A stretch of 64,000 nt of DNA. Source: SHZI01 sp031409515. Its GTDB lineage: Bacteria > Pseudomonadota > Gammaproteobacteria > Steroidobacterales > GCA-2729495. The stretch spans positions 62,001 through 126,000 of the forward strand of contig JANNXJ010000029.1 of the NCBI GenBank assembly GCA_031409515.1. Direction: 5' to 3'. A program made the translations under genes and the position numbers. The notes below the pieces were generated by a model. It was not told the DNA's origin. It made no database searches and saw nothing but the letters and a program-made list of their open reading frames with translations. Each line of letters opens with the position of its first letter. Positions within the stretch are counted from its first letter, which is position 1. Of the stretch, positions 45,279-52,883 are shown piece after piece.

Positions 45279-46289
45279 TCAAGAAAGATAAGGCCGCGTC
45301 AGGTCCTCGGAAACCGTCCAGAGCTTCGCCGCCAGTTCATCGTTCTCCATGTTGCCGCCCGGGAGGAACGGGTTGCAGTCCTTGAAGAAGTAGCCACTGA
45401 CGCCGGCGAGTCCCGGCCAGGTCGCGAGGTAAACCTGGGTGGCGGCCCCCGCTTCGACGCTCTTCATGAAGGTCCAGCCCAGCAGCTTGGCGGTCACGAT
45501 CTGGTACCAGGGCAGGTACCGTCCCAGATTGGTCATGATCACCCCGGGCTGCAGGGCATTGGCGGTGACCTGCGTGCCCTCCAGGCGGCGGGCCAGCTCG
45601 CGAACGAAGAGGTAGTTCGCCAGCTTCGACTGACCGTAGGCCTTGCGGGGCTCGTAGTCCCGGGCGCCGGACAGGTTGTCGAACTCGATGCCGGCAGCCG
45701 GAGCCTGCTTGTAGGCCCCGCTGGCCACGACGACGACGCGCCCCTGGCGCGCCGCTGTCAGCTGGGGGAGCAGCCGCTGGGTCAGCAGGAAGTGGCCCAG
45801 ATGATTGGTGACGAAATGCCGCTCAATGCCGTTGATCATTTCCGCCGTGGGCACTTCCATGACGCCCGCATTGCACAGCAGGATGTCGAGGTTCTCACTC
45901 AGGCCGGCCACCTGCGTCGCGCAGGCGACCACGGAGTCGAAGTCCGTCAGCTCCAGCGCCACCGGGGTGGTGCGTCCCTTGACCGAGGCGCAGGCCTCCG
46001 TGGCCTTTGCCAGCGTCCGGGCGGTGCCGATCACGTGGGCCCCGCGCAGGGCCAGCACCCGCATGCTTTCGTAGCCCAGTCCGGAGTTCGCGCCCGTGAC
46101 CAGCGCCGTGGTGCCCGTCAGGTCGATGCCCGCCGTGACTTCCTCGGCAGTGGAGTCGGCATTGAAGGGCCCCAGGGGCACGCCGTCGGGCCGGATGATC
46201 TCGGCCCGTTCGCAGCCAGCCAGGGTGCCCGCCGTGGCCAGAGCGGCCCCGCCCAGCAGGAGTTCTCGCCGGTTCAGCGAGTAGCTCAT
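45279..46289 (-). CDS. Short-chain dehydrogenase with Tat-lipoprotein signal (SDR-1)
   Basis: 336 residues from the ATG at 46289, overlapping the previous gene by 4 bp. The N-terminus has twin arginines (NRRELLLGGAALATAGT) followed by a lipobox LAGC. The SDR domain has TGANSGLGYESM, LLCNAGV (NNAG equivalent) and the catalytic YGQSKLANYLF; the Ser comes in VVASGAYK. It is closely related to SDR-2 and probably a duplicate. Placing it as a lipoprotein on the periplasmic face rests on the signal alone. Confidence 0.85.
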   Translation of the reverse strand: MSYSLNRRELLLGGAALATAGTLAGCERAEIIRPDGVPLGPFNADSTAEEVTAGIDLTGTTALVTGANSGLGYESMRVLALRGAHVIGTARTLAKATEACASVKGRTTPVALELTDFDSVVACATQVAGLSENLDILLCNAGVMEVPTAEMINGIERHFVTNHLGHFLLTQRLLPQLTAARQGRVVVVASGAYKQAPAAGIEFDNLSGARDYEPRKAYGQSKLANYLFVRELARRLEGTQVTANALQPGVIMTNLGRYLPWYQIVTAKLLGWTFMKSVEAGAATQVYLATWPGLAGVSGYFFKDCNPFLPGGNMENDELAAKLWTVSEDLTRPYLS

Positions 46290-47326
46290 GACAGCAGGTA
46301 GGGTTTGGTCAGTTCTGTGGACACCTGCCACAGCTGCGCGGCCAGCGCGTCGTTCTGCATCGGGCCCTCGGGGACCTCCGGGTTGCAGTCGGCGAAGTAG
46401 TAGCCGCTGACCGTGGCCAACGCTGGCGCCGTGGCCACGTAGCAGGTGGTGGCGGTGCCCGCCTCGACGCTCTTCATGAAGGTCCAGCCGATCAGTTTGG
46501 CCGCAACCTGCTGCCATTGGGGAAAGTTGCGGCCCAGGTTGGTCATGATGACGCCCGGGTGCACGGCGTTCGTGGTGGTCGTAGTCCCGGCCAGGTTCTT
46601 CGCCAGCTGCCGGACGTACAGGTAGTTCGCCAGCTTGGACTGGCCATACATCTTGTTGGGCTTGTAGTCCCGCTCGCCGGACAGGTTGTCGAACTCGATC
46701 CCAGCTTCCGGCGCCCACATATAGCCACTGCTGGAGAGCACGACCACGCGGCCCTGGGGAGCAGCCTGCACCTGGGGCAGCAGACGGTTGCCCACAATGA
46801 AGTGGCCCAGGTGGTTGGTGACGAACTGCTTCTCCAGGCCGTAGACCTGCTCGAGTTCCGGCAGGTTCATGATGCCCGCGTTCAGGATCAGCATGTCGAT
46901 GGGTATGCCCAGGGCCCGCACCGCATCGGTGCCGGCAACGATGGACGGGAAGTCGGTCAGTTCGATGGCCACGGGAGTAGTTTTGCCCTGAATCCCCGCG
47001 CAGGCCTCCTGGGCCTTCTCAATTGTCCGGGCGGCGCAGATCACGTGAGCGCCATGGCCGGCCAGCACCCGCATGGTTTCCAGGCCGAGGCCGGAATTCC
47101 CGCCGGTAACCAGTGCGGTCTTGCCCGTCAGGTCGATACCCTGGGTCACCTCGTCGGCGGTGGACTTGGCGCCGAAGGGTCCGAGAGGGACGCCCTCGGG
47201 ACGGATGATCGGCTTGTCTTCGTTGGGGCCGCAGGCGGCCAGGCTCATAGTGAGGGTCGCGCCGGCGAGCGCGGTGCCCCCGGCGAGCAGCTGGCGGCGG
47301 TTGATGGGGCTGTCGAGACGCTGCAT
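46286..47326 (-). CDS. Short-chain dehydrogenase with Tat-lipoprotein signal (SDR-2)
   Basis: 346 residues from the ATG at 47326; an upstream in-frame codon is less likely. It has the Tat motif NRRQLLAGGTALAGATLT and the lipobox SLAAC. SDR motifs are TGGNSGLGLETM, ILNAGIMN and YGQSKLANYLY. The two SDR genes share the sequence around GVPLGPF and NSTADEVT-like segments right after the signal, a stretch not found in ordinary SDRs. It is fourth of five genes in the operon 50688 to 45279. Confidence 0.85.
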   Translation of the reverse strand: MQRLDSPINRRQLLAGGTALAGATLTMSLAACGPNEDKPIIRPEGVPLGPFGAKSTADEVTQGIDLTGKTALVTGGNSGLGLETMRVLAGHGAHVICAARTIEKAQEACAGIQGKTTPVAIELTDFPSIVAGTDAVRALGIPIDMLILNAGIMNLPELEQVYGLEKQFVTNHLGHFIVGNRLLPQVQAAPQGRVVVLSSSGYMWAPEAGIEFDNLSGERDYKPNKMYGQSKLANYLYVRQLAKNLAGTTTTTNAVHPGVIMTNLGRNFPQWQQVAAKLIGWTFMKSVEAGTATTCYVATAPALATVSGYYFADCNPEVPEGPMQNDALAAQLWQVSTELTKPYLLS

Positions 47327-47333
47327 GGGGTGC

Positions 47334-48335
47334 CTATCCTGGAAACTCAGCAATACCGGAGAGTGACTCTTTCTGACCCACGTTGTTCCGGGCCACGATG
47401 GTAGCGTCCGACAGGCGGACCTTCACGATGTCGCCGGTAAAAAAATTGCCGATCACCGCGAACTGACCGTCGGGCGAGGAATTGACGGCGGCCCAGCCCA
47501 TGCCCTCCAGCGGGTAATTTCGCAGTACAGCACCCGTCTTCGGGTCCATCACCAGAAAACCCCTGGCCGTGCTGATCAGCAGCCGGCCGTCCGGCGTGGC
47601 GTTCATCACGAGCACCATCGGCACGTCCGGGTTGTTCTCGAAGTTCGCCAGGTCCGGCAACTGCTGCTGTTTCTTCAGGTCGTACTGCAGCACCCGCTTG
47701 CCGGTCTCGGAGACGAAGATCATCCGGGTGTCGTTGTCGGCGAGGACGGTACTGGTCACAGCCAGGAAGCCGAACATGCCGCCGTTGGCGACGGTGGCGT
47801 ACTCCTGGATCAGCTTCCCGTCGGCGTGGTGGCGGAACACGTGGCCGTCGCCGATCACGTCCCGGCCCGGCAGCAGGCGGAACTTGGTGGTCACCGCGGG
47901 ATGCCCCGTCTGGGTGCCCATCATGTGCTCGCCAAAGTAGAGGCTACCGTCCTGGCCAAAGGTGACACTCGAGTACATGCGGTCGGAAAAGGTCCGCACC
48001 GGCTTCTGCACACCGGTCGGGGCAATCTCCACCACGGTGGGCGTGAGCTGGGAGAAGGCCCACAGGGTCCGGTCCGGCGCAAAGGTCAGGCCGCCGACCT
48101 TGTGCCGGGTACCCTTCAGGTACAGCTCGCCCTTCAGCTGCAGGTTCTCGTCGTACTGGATGATTCTGCCCGTCCCACCGTGGTCATCGGTGGGGTTGTC
48201 CATGATCGTGGCGGCCACGAGGATGTCGCCCTTCGCGAAGGGCTTGACGGTACTGACGTATTTGTCCGTGTCGGCGTGCAGGCTCACGGTGAACAGCAGC
48301 AGGCCTGCTGCAATTGGTTTTGTCAGACGGATCAT
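47334..48335 (-). CDS. Exported beta-propeller protein (SMP-30/NHL-like)
   Basis: 333 residues with a Sec signal (MIRLTKPIAAGLLLFTVSLHA-DTD). The rest has regularly spaced propeller blades: GLTFAPDRTLWAF, SVTFGQDGSLYFGEH, VMNATPDGRLLIS, AVNSSPDGQFAVIGN. It is similar to SMP-30/gluconolactonase-like or quinoprotein-type propellers, but metal- or PQQ-binding residues are not convincingly seen. It is the third gene of the exported-enzyme operon, 7 bp before SDR-2. Confidence 0.72.
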   Translation of the reverse strand: MIRLTKPIAAGLLLFTVSLHADTDKYVSTVKPFAKGDILVAATIMDNPTDDHGGTGRIIQYDENLQLKGELYLKGTRHKVGGLTFAPDRTLWAFSQLTPTVVEIAPTGVQKPVRTFSDRMYSSVTFGQDGSLYFGEHMMGTQTGHPAVTTKFRLLPGRDVIGDGHVFRHHADGKLIQEYATVANGGMFGFLAVTSTVLADNDTRMIFVSETGKRVLQYDLKKQQQLPDLANFENNPDVPMVLVMNATPDGRLLISTARGFLVMDPKTGAVLRNYPLEGMGWAAVNSSPDGQFAVIGNFFTGDIVKVRLSDATIVARNNVGQKESLSGIAEFPG

Positions 48336-48348
48336 GGTCGCTCCCGGT

Positions 48349-49851
48349 CTACTCAGTAGTGTCGATGCTGCCGCCTGAGTTGTCGCCGATCAGGCCGCTT
48401 GCTGCTGTGGCGTACACATTGCGCACCGCGCCGTTGTTGCGGCCGATCAGGCCGCCGACGGCTTCCTTGCCGGTCACCACTCCCGTGGCAAAGCTGTTGC
48501 GCACCCGGCTCTGGGAATTGAAGCCCACGAGGCCGCCCACGTTGGTGCCCGTGCCCTGGACGTTGGCAGTGGCAAAGCTGTTCTCCACCAGGGCATCGGT
48601 GTTGACGCCGACCAGCCCGCCCACGTTGTCGGCCCCGGCGACGACCCCGGTAGCACGGCTGTTCAGTATCTTGCCGGTCGTGCTGAGGCCCACGAGCCCG
48701 CCCACGCCCTTGCCCGCCGTTACCCGCACGTCCGCGGAGCTGTCCCGGACGATGCCGTTCATGTCCCCTGCCAGCCCGCCAATGGCAGCCTGCCCGGACA
48801 CGTCCCCGCGCACGTGGCAGTTGACCACCTGGCCCGCATGGCCACCGACGAGCCCGCCTGAGGCCAGCCGCCCGACGACCTTCACGCTGGCCTGGCAGTC
48901 CGCGATGTAGCCGAAGTTGGCCCCCACCAGCGCGCCGGTGCCGCCCTTGCCCGTGACGCTGGCGTTCTCCAGGGTCAGGTTGCGCACCACGCCGGTCTTC
49001 GCGAGGGTGCCGAACAGGCCAACCCCGCCTGCTGCCGGCAGGTTGATGGTGAGGTTGCGCAGCGTGTGGCCATTGCCGTCCAGCGCACCGGCAAAGCCGT
49101 ACTTGTCCCGGGCCACCATGCAGTTGTTCCCGGCGCCGCAGTTGCCCACCGGGGTCCAGTTGGCGATGGTGCCCAGATCCAGGTCCTGCACCAGTTCGTA
49201 GCGGCGCGCGTTGCGGGTGGCCAGGTCGAGGCCGGTGGCCAGCGTCTGGATGGCCTGCAGCTGCTCCGCGCTGCAGATGCCGTACCAGCCGTCCCCGTCC
49301 GCATCCCGGGCAAATTCGCCGGCGTCTTTTGGCGCGGCATCGAAGGCGTCGGCCAGGCCGTCGCCGTCCCGGTCCCGGTCTTTGGAGCCCTTGGCCGGGC
49401 AGCCGGCCAGTTCCACGGGAGAGGGTGACGGAGCCCTGACGTCAGCGACCGAGCCGGCTGCCGCGATGCTGCTGAGACTCGCTGTGATCCCGCCACCGGC
49501 TGTCGGCTGTACGCCAGCCGGGCGGCTGCCGCCAGTGCCACCCGTGAGGCCCTTCTGCGCGGCGAAATACGCGGCCACGTCCTCGAGTTGTTGCCGGGTG
49601 AGGGTCTGCACGGCGCCGCCCATGATGGAGTCTGCCCGGGTGCCAGTCTGGTAGGCGAGCAGCGCCTGGACGAGGTACTCCTGGTGCTGGCCGCCGAGGA
49701 TCGGAAAGGCGGGCGAGGGGCTGCTGCCGTCCGGGCCGTGACAGGCCGAGCAGGCCGCGGCGACGCCACGGCCCCGTTCCGCGTCACCAGCAGCCTGGGC
49801 AAGGCCCGTAGCGGCCGCGAGGACAACAAGAGCCAGCAGGAGTGTTTTCAT
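48349..49851 (-). CDS. Exported fusion: c-type cytochrome, calcium-binding-type segment, GLUG repeats
   Basis: 500 residues with a Sec signal (cleaved near AQA-AGDAERG). Residues 21-100 are a class I cytochrome c: ACSACHG heme site and distal Met in SIMGGAVQTL. A Ser/Ala/Pro linker follows. Residues 160-200 are a thrombospondin type 3-like acidic stretch (DRDRDGDGLADAFD, DADGDGWYG). From about 260 onward there are five to seven GLUG motifs of about 28 residues (VGGLVGxN…NSxATGxVxG), a beta-helix common in adhesins and surface-attached enzymes. A heme domain attached to GLUG repeats is unusual. It sits in an operon with exported dehydrogenases, suggesting that it carries electrons for them. 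Confidence 0.8.
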   Translation of the reverse strand: MKTLLLALVVLAAATGLAQAAGDAERGRGVAAACSACHGPDGSSPSPAFPILGGQHQEYLVQALLAYQTGTRADSIMGGAVQTLTRQQLEDVAAYFAAQKGLTGGTGGSRPAGVQPTAGGGITASLSSIAAAGSVADVRAPSPSPVELAGCPAKGSKDRDRDGDGLADAFDAAPKDAGEFARDADGDGWYGICSAEQLQAIQTLATGLDLATRNARRYELVQDLDLGTIANWTPVGNCGAGNNCMVARDKYGFAGALDGNGHTLRNLTINLPAAGGVGLFGTLAKTGVVRNLTLENASVTGKGGTGALVGANFGYIADCQASVKVVGRLASGGLVGGHAGQVVNCHVRGDVSGQAAIGGLAGDMNGIVRDSSADVRVTAGKGVGGLVGLSTTGKILNSRATGVVAGADNVGGLVGVNTDALVENSFATANVQGTGTNVGGLVGFNSQSRVRNSFATGVVTGKEAVGGLIGRNNGAVRNVYATAASGLIGDNSGGSIDTTE

Positions 49852-49860
49852 GGCTCTGAG

Positions 49861-50688
49861 CTACTGCGCGTTGGCGCGGTCAAACTTTTCCTTGGCTTCC
49901 TTGGCGAGCTTCTCGAAATCGGCGTTCTTGCCGAACTGGAGCTGCTGATCGGTATACATACCCACCGCCGCGCCGAGGTATTTGCTGGAGCGGGCTTGCT
50001 CCAGGACGAAGGCCCCGAAGTCCGCGTAGCTCAGCATCGTGCCCTTGGGTGAGTTGGCGTTCACCGACAACTTGAAGTTCTTGCGGGCCGGTTCTTCCAC
50101 GAGGAACGGCGGCCGGAAAATCACGTACTCCAGGCCGCTGGCGCGGACCAGGCCTTCCATGTCCTTCATGTTCTTGTAGAGGTAGCGGGACTTCCACAGC
50201 CAGTTGAGCCGGAAGTCCCCCGGGGCGGGCTTCACCAGCGGGAACTCGTCCTCAACGCCCAGGGAACTCGCCACCAGGAGGCGCCGGTTACCCTTGTTCT
50301 TCATCGCCGCGATGATATTGGCCGTCCCGGCGGTGAAGAGGTCGAAGGTGGCGGGCGTTTCGGCCGTATCCGTGGGGTCCACCCGGGGGCCGACCATGGA
50401 GACCACGACCTCGGTGCCGGTCATGGCGGCCTCCAGGGATGCCAGGTCGTAGACGTCACCCTTCAGGACCTTCAGGTGCGGATCCCTGAGCGCCACATCT
50501 TCGGGCCGTCGTGCGACCCCGGTGACCGTGTAGCCCGCTGCCAGGGCCTGCCGGATGATTTCCGTGGAACTCTTGGCGGTGGCACCGATGACGACCAGGC
50601 CCGGCGCCGCCGGGTTGGTTGCCGCGATTCCGGGACTGGCCATTGTCCCCAGCGCCAGCAGGCCTGCAACCAGGGCTCTCAGATGCAT
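49861..50688 (-). CDS. Exported NmrA-like NAD(P)-binding-fold protein
   Basis: 275 residues from the ATG at 50688 behind GGAG; a longer frame upstream lacks a signal. The Sec signal is MHLRALVAGLLALGTMASP, ending GIAA. The Rossmann start reads LVVIGATAKSSTEII: the third glycine of GxxGxxG is replaced by serine, so cofactor binding may be altered. GDVYDLASLEAAMTGTEVVVSMVGP and LLVASSLGV are NmrA-like. It opens the five-gene operon with 9 bp to the cytochrome gene. Confidence 0.8.
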   Translation of the reverse strand: MHLRALVAGLLALGTMASPGIAATNPAAPGLVVIGATAKSSTEIIRQALAAGYTVTGVARRPEDVALRDPHLKVLKGDVYDLASLEAAMTGTEVVVSMVGPRVDPTDTAETPATFDLFTAGTANIIAAMKNKGNRRLLVASSLGVEDEFPLVKPAPGDFRLNWLWKSRYLYKNMKDMEGLVRASGLEYVIFRPPFLVEEPARKNFKLSVNANSPKGTMLSYADFGAFVLEQARSSKYLGAAVGMYTDQQLQFGKNADFEKLAKEAKEKFDRANAQ

Positions 50689-50774
50689 GACGGGAGCTCC
50701 GTGTGATCCGGCAAATGCCAGTGCTACTGTAGTCCGCAGCCCACTGCTTTGCACCATTGAAGGAGCCTCCACCC

Positions 50775-51284
50775 ATGTCCAACCCCCGCCCGCGGCCGGC
50801 CCCCTGGTCCCTGCGCTCCGGTCTGGCTGGCTTCGTCGCCGGCGCGTTGCTCATCCCCGCCCTGACGAGCGTTGCCGAGCAAACCTACACCTGGGGCGAG
50901 CAGTACCGGACCATTCCCGCCCGGTACCAGAAGATGATCGACGACTCGGAGCTCGCCTTCACAAAGCGCGATGTCGCCGCGTCCGGGGCCGCGATGACCG
51001 AGGACTTCAGCTGGTACACGGTGAAGGAGGACGGGCCGAAGGAGATGGTCCGGGGCCGGGAAGCCACCATGGCCCGCCTCAGGATATTCTTCGAGTCGCC
51101 CATGTGGACCACGAACGACTCGGAGGTGCACCGCCTCGGGATGGTGGGCAACACGCTGGTGCAGGTGGAGATCGACACCCTGCAGATGAACGGCAAGCCC
51201 GTGCGCCAGACCTCGCTGCACGTCTACGAGTTCAGGGACGGCAAGCGCTGGCGGGAGTTCGCCTTCTACCCGACCGACCTGTAG
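50775..51284 (+). CDS. Exported SnoaL/NTF2-like protein
   Basis: 169 residues from the ATG at 50775, nine bases after AGGAG. A signal or membrane segment covers residues 14-34 (LAGFVAGALLIPALTSVAE). The rest has an NTF2-like alpha+beta cone: TKRDVAASGAAMTEDFSWY, VRGREATMARLRIFFES, SLHVYEFRDGKRWREFAFYPTDL. This fold serves in SnoaL cyclases, steroid isomerase and many hydrolases. No catalytic Asp/His pair is certain. Divergent from the exported-enzyme operon (86 bp). The stop TAG is provided by a REP. Confidence 0.72.
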   Translation: MSNPRPRPAPWSLRSGLAGFVAGALLIPALTSVAEQTYTWGEQYRTIPARYQKMIDDSELAFTKRDVAASGAAMTEDFSWYTVKEDGPKEMVRGREATMARLRIFFESPMWTTNDSEVHRLGMVGNTLVQVEIDTLQMNGKPVRQTSLHVYEFRDGKRWREFAFYPTDL

Positions 51285-51306
51285 GAGCGCCGACCGGCGC
51301 GATCCC
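51281..51306 (+). repeat. REP element (GTAG family)
   Basis: GTAGGAGCGCCGACCGGCGCGATCCC, the same subtype as at the end of lhr. Here its TAG stops the SnoaL-like gene. Confidence 0.9.
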
Positions 51307-51330
51307 GCCTGGTTCAGGCTTGCTCTCAAT

Positions 51331-51360
51331 TTCATATTTCCATTATCATGGAATTATGAA
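51331..51360. promoter_or_regulatory. ArsR operator overlapping the arsR start
   Basis: A 30-bp dyad with 12-bp arms TTCATATTTCCA and TGGAATTATGAA that match at 11 of 12 positions around TTATCA. It contains the TTCATA core of ArsR sites and includes the ATG (51356). Binding would block both transcription and initiation. Confidence 0.82.
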
Positions 51361-51703
51361 AACTTCAGAAGTGAGCAGTGCCTTGTCTGCGCTGGCTCAC
51401 GAAAAGCGTCTCGAAATCTTCCGTCTGCTCGTCAAGCGCGGGCCGGACGGCTTCGCTGCCGGTGTGATCGCTGAAAAGCTTGGCCTGCCTGCAGCGACGC
51501 TGTCCTTTCATATCAAGGAGCTGGATCGGGCCGGACTGGTAGCAGCCCGTCAGGACGGCCGCTTCATTCACTACTCCGCCAACTTCGCTGTGATGCGTGC
51601 CCTCATCGGCTTTCTCACGGATAACTGTTGCAGCCTTGCCGAGTCTGCGCGCGCGACGAACTGTTCTCCCCTTACGCAGCCGGTCCGCCGGAAGAGGGCC
51701 TGA
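51356..51703 (+). CDS. arsR: ArsR/SmtB-family transcriptional repressor
   Basis: 115 residues. The winged-helix core is LAHEKRLEIFRLLVKRGPDGFAAG, then VIAEKLGLPAATLSFHIKELDRAGLV and ARQDGRFIHYSANFAVM. The canonical ELCVCDL metal site is absent (position of ELCVC replaced by GFAAGVI). Cysteines C-terminal, in NCCSLAE and ATNC, are better arsenite-binding candidates. It leads a three-gene operon with arsC and an aquaporin and sits on its own operator. Confidence 0.9.
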   Translation: MKTSEVSSALSALAHEKRLEIFRLLVKRGPDGFAAGVIAEKLGLPAATLSFHIKELDRAGLVAARQDGRFIHYSANFAVMRALIGFLTDNCCSLAESARATNCSPLTQPVRRKRA

Positions 51704-51706
51704 CCA

Positions 51707-52216
51707 ATGACCGACCGTCCGTACCACGTTCTCTTTCTCTGCACCGGCAACTCGGCCCGCAGCATCCTGGCCGAGGCCCTGATCAATCACTGGGGCAAGG
51801 GCCGCTTTGTGGGCTACAGCGCCGGCAGCCGGCCGTCGGGGCGCGTCAATCCCATCTCCCTGGAGTTGCTGCAGCATATGCAGTTGCCGACCGAGGGCCT
51901 GCGCAGCAAGAGCTGGGACGAGTTCGCCGCCGCAGGCGCTCCGGAGCTGGATTTCGTCTTCACCGTCTGTGACAACGCTGCGGGCGAGCAGTGCCCCTTC
52001 TGGCCCGGGCAGCCGATGACGGCCCATTGGGGCGTCGAGGATCCGGCGGCCGTGGAGGGGACCGATACCGAGAAGTGGCTGGCCTTTCGCCAGGCGTTCC
52101 GCGAACTGGAGAACCGGATCAAAATCTTCGTGAGCCTGAAGTTCAATTCCCTCGACCGGCTGTCGCTACAAAACCGGCTGCAGGAGATTGGCAAGACGCG
52201 GGTTGATGAAGCCTGA
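51707..52216 (+). CDS. arsC: Arsenate reductase, low-molecular-weight phosphatase family
   Basis: 169 residues. The P-loop CTGNSARS (residues 12-19) starts the fold, and TVCDNAAGEQCPFWPG carries the two further cysteines used to relay the disulfide (VCD and QCPFWP). This is the thioredoxin-linked type. It reduces arsenate to arsenite. The next gene, an aquaporin, can then let arsenite out, as shown for Sinorhizobium AqpS. Confidence 0.92.
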   Translation: MTDRPYHVLFLCTGNSARSILAEALINHWGKGRFVGYSAGSRPSGRVNPISLELLQHMQLPTEGLRSKSWDEFAAAGAPELDFVFTVCDNAAGEQCPFWPGQPMTAHWGVEDPAAVEGTDTEKWLAFRQAFRELENRIKIFVSLKFNSLDRLSLQNRLQEIGKTRVDEA

Positions 52217-52871
52217 GTACATTGCCGAGTTCATTGCCGAGTTCTGCGGCACCGCGCTGCTGCTGGCCCTGGTGGTCGGCTCCGGGATCATGGGCGACCG
52301 GCTCGCGGTTGGGAACGACGCGCTGGCCCTTCTGGCCAACAGTCTGGCCACGGGCGCCGGGCTCTATGTGCTTATCCTGACGCTGGGGCCGGTTTCCGGC
52401 GCCCAGTTCAATCCTGCGGTGAGTGTGCTGTTGGCCTGGCGCGGGGCACAGACCTGGAGCATTGCTGGCGGGTATGTCGTCGCCCAGTTCAGCGGGGCTG
52501 TGTTGGGCGTGCTGCTGGCGCATGCCATGTTCGGGGAGGAACTCCTGCAGGTGTCGACCCACGTTCGCGCGGGTCCCGCCCAGTGGCTGAGCGAGGTCGT
52601 GGCGACAGGGGGGCTGCTCGGGGTGATCCTGCTCTGTCTGCGGCACCAGCCAGCCGCGCTGCCCCAGGCAGTAGGGCTGTACATCATGGCGGCCTACTGG
52701 TTCACGGCGTCCACCTCTTTCGCCAACCCGGCGGTCACGGTGGCCCGCGCGCTGACGGACACATTTGCGGGGATTGCGCCGGCGAGTGTGCCGGGGTTTA
52801 TCGGCGCTCAGATGGTGGCGGTTGGAGTGGTGGCGTTGTTTGCCAGGGGTCGCGGCCCGGATCGCGGCTGA
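52206..52871 (+). CDS. Aquaglyceroporin of the ars operon (AqpS-like)
   Basis: 221 residues from the ATG at 52206, overlapping arsC by 11 bp. Six helices and two half-helices are visible. The first pore motif is NPAVS (residue about 69). The second is NPAVT, slightly altered from NPA-R, as in AqpS/AqpZ-like ars-channels. It likely passes arsenite out downhill. The stop TGA is within a REP element and the last residues are probably REP-coded. Confidence 0.88.
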   Translation: MKPEYIAEFIAEFCGTALLLALVVGSGIMGDRLAVGNDALALLANSLATGAGLYVLILTLGPVSGAQFNPAVSVLLAWRGAQTWSIAGGYVVAQFSGAVLGVLLAHAMFGEELLQVSTHVRAGPAQWLSEVVATGGLLGVILLCLRHQPAALPQAVGLYIMAAYWFTASTSFANPAVTVARALTDTFAGIAPASVPGFIGAQMVAVGVVALFARGRGPDRG

Positions 52872-52883
52872 AGCCGCTCCTAC
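52860..52883 (-). repeat. REP element (AGCGGC subtype) between convergent genes
   Basis: Reverse complement of GTAGGAGCGGC…GCCGCGATC. It supplies the TGA of the aquaporin gene on one strand and the TAG of the aldehyde dehydrogenase gene on the other. Confidence 0.9.
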
